6,794 nucleotides of DNA, taken from assembly GCA_017958935.1 (NCBI GenBank), contig JAGDBR010000110.1, positions 1 through 6,794 on the forward strand. Reading direction: 5' to 3'. A program made the translations under genes and the position numbers. The notes beneath the pieces are model-generated. The model saw nothing but the letters and a program-made list of their open reading frames with translations, was not told the DNA's origin and made no database searches. Of this stretch, positions 1 through 5,409 are shown piece by piece (the stretch's first letter is position 1; the number at the start of each line of letters is the position of its first letter). This DNA is from Lachnospiraceae bacterium. GTDB taxonomy: Bacteria; Bacillota_A; Clostridia; Lachnospirales; Lachnospiraceae.

Positions 1-504
1 GCAGGCCTCATCCTCTTCCGATTCGTACTCCAGGTCCGTCTTCTTCCGGTCGCCGACGTAGAACAGATAGCTTAAGAAGCGCACGCGCTCCCGCTGCACG
101 CCGTCCCCCATCAGGGCCGCCGCCGGCACGTCCAAAAGCTTGCCCATGATGTCCAAAAGCGGCGCCTCCACGGCCGTCACGACGTGTACGCCTGTCCGCA
201 GATCGAAGGTCTGCAGGCCGCGGACATCGTCCTTGACGTTCCGGTCCAGCCAGGCGCGGATCCTGTTCAGCGTTGCCTTGTAATCCGCGGCCCTCGTCCC
301 GATCACCAGAGGACGGATGTCTTCCAGCGCCTTCGTGATCTTCTCGCCGCCGGGCACCTCGCCGATGCCTTCCGTTCCGTCGGAAGCCGTCAGAACGACG
401 ACGTTTCTTGTAAAATACGGTGCGTGCGCACCGGAGAGATTCAGTTCCATGCAGTCATGTCCGGCTACCGGAAAGATCTCCATTTTTTCGATCGTTGGGA
501 ACAT
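1..504 (-). CDS. gudD: Glucarate dehydratase, N-terminal part (runs off the left edge)
   Basis: GudD dehydrates D-glucarate (and usually L-idarate) to 5-keto-4-deoxy-D-glucarate in cytosolic sugar-acid catabolism; it is a Mg-dependent member of the enolase superfamily. The 168 visible residues are the N-terminal capping domain and resemble the E. coli enzyme as I remember it almost throughout: PVAGHD (12-17), NLSGAHAP (22-29), FTRN (31-34), PGGEKI (51-56), [10 protein letters not shown] (95-104), HVVTAVEA (107-114), LMGDG (131-135) and YLFYVG (146-151). H27, T99 and Y146 line up with E. coli H32, T103 and Y150, which I recall as substrate-contacting residues. The barrel domain with the catalytic Lys, His and metal ligands lies outside the window, so activity cannot be judged. 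The ATG at 502-504 is chosen because GAGGAGA (509-515) sits 4 nt upstream. It is the last visible gene of the cassette, 43 nt after the Dabb gene. A close enolase-superfamily relative is possible, but the specific motifs make gudD the best call. Confidence 0.93.
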   Translation of the reverse strand, partial: MFPTIEKMEIFPVAGHDCMELNLSGAHAPYFTRNVVVLTASDGTEGIGEVPGGEKITKALEDIRPLVIGTRAADYKATLNRIRAWLDRNVKDDVRGLQTFDLRTGVHVVTAVEAPLLDIMGKLLDVPAAALMGDGVQRERVRFLSYLFYVGDRKKTDLEYESEEDEAC

Positions 505-547
505 CACGTCTCCTCTTTTTTGCGGGGCCCGGCGTTATTCGCGCTGT

Positions 548-853
548 TCACACCTCGTAGTCGAAGCAGCTCCTGTAGGCCGTGAACGGACGGACGTAGG
601 TCTCCGCGACCGCCACGTGCGCGGGATGCACGGCATAGCCCTTCAGCGCTTCCGGCGACTCGAACGCGGAATCCAGCATCAGGTCCGCGTTCTTCGATGA
701 CGGCAGGCCGGTCTTCCGCACCATGATCCACAGCAGCCCGGGAATCACGCCATTCAGCCCTTCCAGGTTCTCCCGGATGCCGTCCTTGACCTTTTCCAGT
801 TCCTCGCCCTGAAGCTCTTCCTTCAGTTTCCACAGAATGATGTGTCTGACCAT
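548..853 (-). CDS. Dabb (stress-responsive A/B barrel) domain protein
   Basis: This 101-residue protein is a single Dabb domain, a small ferredoxin-like alpha+beta fold that usually forms dimeric barrels. Family hallmarks are the opening strand VRHIILWKLK (2-11), the central ADLMLDSAFESPEALKGY segment (56-73) and HPAHVAVAE (77-85), with the late F90 and the end at FDYEV. Length matches stand-alone Dabb proteins. The family has no general biochemical function: some members are plant stress proteins and others are cyclases or small enzymes, so no reaction is assigned. The ATG at 851-853 has an ideal AAAGGAGG (about 859-866) 5-6 nt upstream; the open frame continues further 5' but overlaps the DUF4867 gene and has no other signal. 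It lies 26 nt after the DUF4867 gene and 43 nt before gudD, which suggests a role in the same sugar-acid pathway. The stop codon is TGA. Confidence 0.9.
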   Translation of the reverse strand: MVRHIILWKLKEELQGEELEKVKDGIRENLEGLNGVIPGLLWIMVRKTGLPSSKNADLMLDSAFESPEALKGYAVHPAHVAVAETYVRPFTAYRSCFDYEV

Positions 854-879
854 TGTTGCCTCCTTTTGCAGTTTTTGTC

Positions 880-1509
880 TTACTTGCAGATGTCGATGTT
901 CTCGCCCTTCAGGCCGATGTACGCTCCGTCCTTCGCTTCGTTCGAATCCGGATGCGCCAGCAGCCACTTGTTGCATGCCCGCAGCAGTCCGTCCTCGAAG
1001 TTCGCGACTTCGATGCCCGGCCTGTCGGTATTCGTGCCGCGCGGCAGGACCACCGCCACGCGGAAGCCCTTCTCCTCGTCCAGGTGGCAGGGCGCGTAAT
1101 GCAGCGTCGTGGCGTAGACTTCGACGGCGACGTCCGCGGGCACCTTGAACGCCTTCACCTTCGCGGTATCCAGCATGCCGCCTTCGATCTCGTCCTGTTT
1201 CGCCAGCAGCAGCACGAAGTCCTCCGTCCCGACGTTCACCTCGCTGTCGCGGTGATACTCCAGGCAGTTCAGCTTCGTGTTGCGGCCCCAGCACATGCCG
1301 AGCTGCACCGGCATGCCGCCGTAGTAATTGTTCTGCAGCTTGCCGAAGAGCTTCACGTACTCCAGGGAAGCGATCGACGGCCGGTAGGCCGTTCCCGTCT
1401 CCGGAAGCGGGATCGCGCGCATCGCGTCCAGCAGCTCCGCGGTGTCATAGCCTTCGAGGACCTGGCCGTAGGGCTTGAACGCCTCCGAATAAACCGATAA
1501 AAACTCCAT
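880..1509 (-). CDS. DUF4867 family protein, cupin-like
   Basis: This 209-residue protein matches what I know of DUF4867, an uncharacterised family of about 200-residue proteins found mainly in Firmicutes. There is no signal peptide or membrane segment, so it should be cytosolic. The middle resembles a cupin or ureidoglycolate-lyase-like fold. EYHRDSEVNVG (84-94) offers H86 and E90, then comes FVLLLAKQDEIEGG (98-111). The later EVYATTLHYAPCHL (130-143) offers H137 and H142, and VAVVLPRGTNTD (151-162) follows. A two-His/Glu metal site is inferred from this spacing and not proven. The ATG at 1507-1509 has AAAGGAG (1516-1522) 6 nt upstream; the stop is TAA. It sits between the aldo/keto reductase and the Dabb gene. 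The context suggests a small isomerase, lyase or epimerase acting on a sugar acid or its keto form, but no reaction is established. Confidence 0.85.
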   Translation of the reverse strand: MEFLSVYSEAFKPYGQVLEGYDTAELLDAMRAIPLPETGTAYRPSIASLEYVKLFGKLQNNYYGGMPVQLGMCWGRNTKLNCLEYHRDSEVNVGTEDFVLLLAKQDEIEGGMLDTAKVKAFKVPADVAVEVYATTLHYAPCHLDEEKGFRVAVVLPRGTNTDRPGIEVANFEDGLLRACNKWLLAHPDSNEAKDGAYIGLKGENIDICK

Positions 1510-1525
1510 GATCTGCTCCTTTCCT

Positions 1526-1580
1526 GCCGGCGTCGTCCTGCCGGCGCATTTTCTTTCAGCCTGCGTTTACCGTGTCAGGC
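1526..1580 (-). other. Two short hairpins between the aldo/keto reductase and DUF4867 genes
   Basis: The 78-nt gap (1510-1587) holds two potential stem-loops in the transcript. GCCTG (1576-1580) can pair with CAGGC (1559-1563) across a 12-nt loop. GCCGGC (1540-1545) can pair with GCCGGC (1526-1531) across an 8-nt loop. The second arises from a 10-bp direct repeat, CCTGCCGGCG on the plus strand at 1523-1532 and 1537-1546. It ends 3-4 nt before the DUF4867 SD, so it could influence access to that site. Neither is followed by a U-run, so neither is a standard terminator. No promoter is seen. Confidence 0.35.
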
Positions 1581-1587
1581 GTCCGTT

Positions 1588-2565
1588 TCACAAGGTGTCC
1601 GCCACCAGGTCGAGATACCGGCATTCCTGCTCCGTCAGCTCCACCTGCACGGCGTCGATGTTCTCGCGCATCCTGCCGACGCTCGTCGTCGCGACGACCG
1701 CGAAGACGTTGACCTTCTGCCTGAACAGCCAGCTCATCGCGATCTGCGGGACCTTCACGCCCTTCTCCTTCGCGAGGATCTCGACGCGGCGGAGCCGCTC
1801 GAAGTTCTCGGGGCAGGCGTAGCCCTTCAGCGCGTATTCGTCGAGGAACTGCGCGGCATTCTGTTCGTCGGAAGCCTTCATCCGGCCCGTGAACATGCCG
1901 TGGCCGAGCGAAGAATACGCGACGACCGGCATCTGCGTCCGGACGTACCATTCACGCTCCTTCACGTGATCCGGCCCCGTGATCGCGACGCCTCCGCCGC
2001 CCCACATGTCCGTGATCTGGTCCGCGAGGCAGAAGTTCGGCGACGAGACCGTGAAGCCCTGCAGGCCATGCGCATAGGCGTATTCGTTCGCTTCCTCGAT
2101 ACGCGGGATCTGTCAGTTCGAGCCGCCGAACACGCCGATCTTTCCGGCCGCCTTCAGCTCGTTCAGCGTCTCGACGATCGGGCCGACCGCCACGTCCGGA
2201 TCGTCCCGGTGCAGCAGGTAGATGTCAATGAAATCGAAGCCCAAAAGGTTTCTGGAGATTCCATAGTCCTCCAGGATCGCCTCCCGGCTCACGCGCTTCG
2301 TGCCGTCCTCCAGCGGATGGCAGCACTTCGACAGGATCACGAGGTCGTCGCGGCGTCCCCGCTCTTCGACCCAGATGCCGAGCGTCTTCTCGGAAAGCCC
2401 GTAGCGGCGCGCCGTGTCGAAGGTATTGATGCCCGTCTTGAAGATCTCCTCCAGGAACGCGGAATGGTCCTCGCCTTCCTGGATCATGTCGCAGCCTGCG
2501 CCGTAGAAGATCTGCGAGCACGGAAGCTGCACGCCCGGGATCTGTTTGTAACCGATCTCTGCCAT
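1588..2565 (-). pseudogene. Aldo/keto reductase, interrupted by one in-frame TGA at codon 151
   Basis: The frame encodes a 325-codon NAD(P)H-dependent aldo/keto reductase, a TIM-barrel enzyme that reduces a carbonyl or oxidises an alcohol. The usual catalytic tetrad is present: D50 and Y55 in FDTARRYG, K80 in ILSK, H119 in LLHRDDP. The C-terminal half is also typical, with PVVAYSSLGHGMFTG after about residue 200 and a cofactor-loop-like segment ATTSVGRMRENIDAV near the end. At 2113-2115 an in-frame TGA replaces the codon after GGSN; most relatives have Trp there (SNW). The frame then resumes with QIPRIEEANEYA and stays open to TGA at 1588-1590. As written, only 150 residues would be made. The next in-frame ATG (2005-2007) has no SD, so reinitiation is unlikely. 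The start at 2565 is set by AAGGAGAGGA (2571-2580) 5 nt upstream. It opens the cassette leading to gudD; an oxidoreductase step on a sugar or sugar acid is inferred. A sequencing error would restore an ordinary gene. Confidence 0.85.
2079..2103 (-). other. Potential stem-loop just downstream of the in-frame TGA
   Basis: In the transcript, 7 bases at 2103-2097 (CGTATCG) can pair with CGAATACG at 2086-2079, leaving one bulged A and a 10-nt loop AGGAAGCGAA. The stem begins 9 nt after the in-frame TGA. That distance and the GG in the loop superficially recall bacterial selenocysteine insertion elements, but the large loop and the bulge on the 3' side do not fit the E. coli fdhF type. It may be chance within coding sequence. 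Confidence 0.25.
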
Positions 2566-2623
2566 TTCTGTCCTCTCCTTTTGCGTTCGCGCGCCGCATA
2601 CCGGCCGCGCATTCCGATGTCCG

Positions 2624-2649
2624 CCCCGGTCCGTCTTCCGGTCCCGGGG
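2624..2649 (-). other. GC-rich intercistronic hairpin after tldE
   Basis: The 92-nt gap between tldE and the aldo/keto reductase (2566-2657) holds a strong inverted repeat. CCCCGG at 2649-2644 pairs with CCGGGG at 2629-2624. Inside it, CCG (2641-2639) pairs with CGG (2633-2631) around a 5-nt loop, with a small asymmetric internal loop between the stems. It starts 8 nt after the tldE stop. The downstream sequence is GC-rich with no U-run, so it is not a canonical intrinsic terminator; it could stabilise or process the upstream mRNA 3' end or cause a weak pause. No convincing -35/-10 pair was found in the rest of the gap, so it is unclear whether the reductase cassette is a separate transcript. 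Confidence 0.5.
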
Positions 2650-2657
2650 CACGCTCC

Positions 2658-3932
2658 TTACAGTCCCGCGACCGGCACGTCCGGGATCAGGACCGCGTAG
2701 GGTCCCGCATAGCGGTTGTCTTCGTACCGTTCCTTCGAGAACACGAGTCTTCTCTCGGCGTCCGAAAGTTTCCCGTTGATCGAGCCGCCGGAAAGCGGCA
2801 CGGCCTTCCCGTCCTCGTGAAGCAGGGACAGGCGGATCTCGCCGCCGAAGTTCCCGGTGAAGAAATCCGTCTGGAAATCCGAGAAGGACATGCACTCGAG
2901 CACACGCCCCTTCTTCATGTCTTCATAAGGCACCGTCCCGTTCCCGCAAGACATTTTCCTGTAATCGCCGGTCGGTTCGATGTCCAGGTACCGGCAGAAC
3001 CGCGTTCCGCCGTGCAGCGTCTGCAGGACGCCGTCTTCGATGAGCACCCGGTCCTTCATCGGGATGCCTTCGTCCGAATACGGGTCCGACGCCAGGAGCT
3101 TAAGCTTCAGCGTCTCATATCCTTCGTCCGCTTCCTGCACGCGGTCGCCGCTTTTCCAGTCGGAATAACGCGGATAGACGATCGACGCGGCCGATCTGGC
3201 CAGATAATAGCTCAGCAGCTCGCCGACCTGTTCGCCGCGCAGGATCACGTCGTACGTGCCGCTCTTCGGCGCGCCCTGGGCGCCCGCGCGCAGCCGCACA
3301 TCCTCGATGCCTTCCGCGACTTTCTGCTTCACGCCTTCGATATTGAAGCTGTCGTAGGAGAAATGCCGGTACTGCTCGACGTCTTCGGGCGACTTGCACT
3401 GGGTGACGAACTCGCCGCTCACCCGGTCGGTGCCGAAGGACACGTGCAGCCCGTTCGACGCGGCGATCTCGGTCTCGCAGCGCGTGACGAAGATCTCCAT
3501 GGAATTGACGAACGCGTTCTCATCGGACGGAACGTTCAGCATCGCGTCCGCGAACGCCGCCGCGACCTCCTGCAGCGGACGGCCGCTCAGATCGGACGGG
3601 GACGCCTTGTACGCTTCGTCGACCGGGTCCGCGAGCCCGAAGAACGGATTCCGGACGAAGGCCGCGCCGAAATACGCGTCCCGGATCTTCTCCCGGATCT
3701 CTTCGTCCGTCATGCCCGGCTCGATGTTCGCCGCCGTCATGCCGCGGAACTTCGTCCCGTCCTCCTCGAAATCGCGGAACACGGTCACGTGATACAGCGT
3801 GATGTCCGCATAACGCGGCTGGTCCAGTTCCTTTTTAATGAAATACAACTCGGCACGCTCCTCGCGGGTCTTTTCGATCCGCCAGACCGCGACGCCTTCT
3901 TCTTCCAGCGCTTTCCGGATCTTTCCGATCAT
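2658..3932 (-). CDS. tldE: TldE/PmbA, non-catalytic subunit of the TldD/TldE protease
   Basis: This 424-residue protein is the TldE (PmbA) partner of TldD. In E. coli the TldD-TldE heterodimer is a cytosolic protease that trims unfolded peptides, matures microcin B17 and degrades the antitoxin CcdA. The sequence has the family layout. The N-terminal alpha/beta domain (about 1-215) includes NSMEIFVTRCETEIAASNGLHVSF (split here as NSMEIFVTRC, 143-152, and ETEIAASNGLHVSF, 153-166). The C-terminal barrel domain carries YDVILRGEQVGELLSYY (227-243), where TldD has its zinc helix, but there is no HExxxH, as expected for TldE. SDPYSDEGIPMKDRVLIEDG (282-301) and GGSINGKLSD (382-391) are also typical of the C-terminal domain. 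Length is slightly under the roughly 450 of E. coli PmbA. The ATG (3930-3932) follows a near-perfect SD that contains the tldD stop; the end is TAA. The tldD pairing makes the assignment firm; the substrate here is unknown. Confidence 0.9.
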   Translation of the reverse strand: MIGKIRKALEEEGVAVWRIEKTREERAELYFIKKELDQPRYADITLYHVTVFRDFEEDGTKFRGMTAANIEPGMTDEEIREKIRDAYFGAAFVRNPFFGLADPVDEAYKASPSDLSGRPLQEVAAAFADAMLNVPSDENAFVNSMEIFVTRCETEIAASNGLHVSFGTDRVSGEFVTQCKSPEDVEQYRHFSYDSFNIEGVKQKVAEGIEDVRLRAGAQGAPKSGTYDVILRGEQVGELLSYYLARSAASIVYPRYSDWKSGDRVQEADEGYETLKLKLLASDPYSDEGIPMKDRVLIEDGVLQTLHGGTRFCRYLDIEPTGDYRKMSCGNGTVPYEDMKKGRVLECMSFSDFQTDFFTGNFGGEIRLSLLHEDGKAVPLSGGSINGKLSDAERRLVFSKERYEDNRYAGPYAVLIPDVPVAGL

Positions 3933-3938
3933 CTTCGC

Positions 3939-3947
3939 ACCTCCTTA
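3939..3947 (-). promoter_or_regulatory. tldE ribosome binding site overlapping the tldD stop codon
   Basis: The minus strand reads TAAGGAGGT here. The TAA (3947-3945) is the tldD stop codon and its last two bases begin the AAGGAGGT SD, 6 nt before the tldE ATG. A ribosome terminating on tldD therefore covers the tldE SD, an arrangement expected to couple translation and keep the two subunits in balance. Confidence 0.85.
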
Positions 3948-5363
3948 GCCCAGACGGATCCTGGCTTTGATCCAGGGACCGCCGTCCGAGACCTTGACCC
4001 ATTCTTTCCAGCCCTTCCCGCAGGCACCGCCGCCGGAATGCCCGGCGTGCTGCGAGACCATCGAAATGGACTTCAAAAGATCCGGCACATAGCCCGACAG
4101 GACGATCGGCGAGAAGATGCGGCCGGTCAGTTTTCCGTCCTTGATCTCGCGCGCGAAACTCACCATGCACTGGATGCCCCAGTTCTTCGGGTCTTCCATG
4201 CCGGAGCTCGGCTCCTCCAGAAGCAGGCCGTCCTTCACGCTCGCGATCATCTCTTCGACCGTGCTGTCTCCTTCCGTGAACCAGGTGTTCGTCATGCGCG
4301 TGTACGCCTTGTGATCGACGGCTTCGCGGCGGCCGTTCCCGGTCGGCGCGGTGTTCAGCCGGGCGGCCGAGACTTCGTCGCAGATGCCCGTCTTCAGGAC
4401 GCCCTTGTCAATGATCAGCGTGTTCCCGGCCGTATTGCCCTCGTCGTCGAAGAAGTAGGTCGCGACGTCTTCGTAGCCCGTCGCCGCGCCGTCGTACATC
4501 GTGACGAGCGGGGACGCGACGTATTCGCCGATAAAGTTCTTCGCGAGTGCCCTGTCCTTGACGAACATGTCCATCTCGACGCCGTGGCCGAAGGCTTCGT
4601 GGACGATCATGCCGGTGACTTCCGGCGTGCAGACGCACTCGTATTCGCCCGGCGTCAGCGGCTTGCTCTCCAGCAGGTCGATGACCGTTTTGCAGGTTTC
4701 GCCCAACTTTTCTTCGACGCTGTCCAGAAGCTCCGCGCCGCCGAGAAGCGACATGGACCGGTAGGAATCCTTGATCTCCTGCCCTTTCCGCGCCACCATG
4801 GCCAGCGCGGCGGACGTCCACAGCACGTTCTGTTCGAGGTCCCTGTTCTTCGACAGGAACAGCTTGTGGTAGAACTGGTAGGAGAAGCGCACGCTCACGT
4901 CGAGCAGGCGCTCATCCATCGAAAGGCCCTTTTCGCGGATCGCGTTCAGCCGCGTGACGACCGCTTCGTCGCCGAGCGCCTTCGGGTCCTTTTCATACGA
5001 AGTCGATTTGACGAACGTCAGCGGTTCGTCGGCCGAGACCGGCGTCTCGTACCGGGCGAACGCGCCCGCGCCCTTCAGTTCGCTTTCGATGCGTTCGAGC
5101 ACCTCCGGGATGCCGGACGCATCCAGGCTGTTGGCGCTGTACTCCGCATAGCCGCCGTTCTCATGCACGCGCACGACGAAGCCGCGCTTGCCGAACGTGT
5201 TGTTCTCGGCGATCGAGGTGCCCCGCGCCGACACGGAATAATCCTTCGCGTCGACGTCGGACGCCAGCACCGACGCGTATGCATAGCGCTCCAGCAGCCG
5301 GGCCAGCAGCTGTTGAAGGACCGGTCTCATCGTCTGGAGCCATGCACCGGACTGTACATTCAT
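3945..5363 (-). CDS. tldD: TldD, zinc metalloprotease subunit
   Basis: This 472-residue protein is the catalytic subunit of the TldD/TldE protease (E. coli TldD is about 481 residues). The zinc motif HEAFGH is at 255-260, in a long conserved stretch (MIVHEAFGHGVEMD, 252-265). C448 in GGGACGKG (445-452) corresponds to the late Cys I recall as the third zinc ligand in TldD. Other family segments include GYEDVATYFFDDEG (296-309), GVLKTGICDE (321-330), RMTNTWFTEGD (356-366) and the end VKVSDGGPWIKARIRLG. There is no signal peptide, so it is cytosolic. The ATG (5361-5363) follows AGAGGAGG (5378-5371) at 7 nt spacing. The gene starts 46 nt after the ATPase gene and runs straight into tldE. In other bacteria this pair matures ribosomal peptides or removes modified or unfolded peptides; no precursor peptide gene is visible in this window, so its substrate cannot be inferred. 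All key residues are present. Confidence 0.95.
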   Translation of the reverse strand: MNVQSGAWLQTMRPVLQQLLARLLERYAYASVLASDVDAKDYSVSARGTSIAENNTFGKRGFVVRVHENGGYAEYSANSLDASGIPEVLERIESELKGAGAFARYETPVSADEPLTFVKSTSYEKDPKALGDEAVVTRLNAIREKGLSMDERLLDVSVRFSYQFYHKLFLSKNRDLEQNVLWTSAALAMVARKGQEIKDSYRSMSLLGGAELLDSVEEKLGETCKTVIDLLESKPLTPGEYECVCTPEVTGMIVHEAFGHGVEMDMFVKDRALAKNFIGEYVASPLVTMYDGAATGYEDVATYFFDDEGNTAGNTLIIDKGVLKTGICDEVSAARLNTAPTGNGRREAVDHKAYTRMTNTWFTEGDSTVEEMIASVKDGLLLEEPSSGMEDPKNWGIQCMVSFAREIKDGKLTGRIFSPIVLSGYVPDLLKSISMVSQHAGHSGGGACGKGWKEWVKVSDGGPWIKARIRLG

Positions 5364-5379
5364 GCTTTTTCCTCCTCTG

Positions 5380-5409
5380 CCGGGGCGCCGCAGACCGGCG
5401 CGTTCCCGG
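5380..5409 (-). other. GC-rich intercistronic hairpin between the ATPase gene and tldD
   Basis: Directly after the ATPase stop codon the transcript can fold into a strong stem-loop. CCGGG (5409-5405) pairs with CCCGG (5384-5380), and GCGCC (5401-5397) pairs with GGCGC (5389-5385). A 3-nt bulge (5404-5402) separates the stems and the loop is 7 nt. It is followed at once by the AGAGGAGG SD of tldD and not by a U-run, so it is not a canonical terminator for minus-strand transcription. It may slow RNA decay or set the relative expression of the two genes. Confidence 0.5.

Noticed and set aside
548..1294. A longer version of the Dabb gene with an extra 147 N-terminal residues.
   Set aside because: The extension overlaps the DUF4867 gene in another frame, is Arg/Gly-rich and lacks an SD. 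The ATG at 853 has an ideal SD and gives the normal domain start.
2566..2657. A promoter or carbon-catabolite operator before the reductase cassette.
   Set aside because: No spaced -35/-10 pair or convincing CcpA-type site could be read on the minus strand in this gap.
1900..2700. A 266-codon plus-strand open frame across the aldo/keto reductase.
   Set aside because: It is antisense to a clearly recognisable reductase frame, has an Arg/Asp/Val-rich translation typical of GC-rich shadows, and shows no start signal.
2113..2895. A longer 5' extension of the aldo/keto reductase into tldE.
   Set aside because: The upstream part is out of frame with tldE and unlike any protein; the ATG at 2565 with its own SD begins the family homology.
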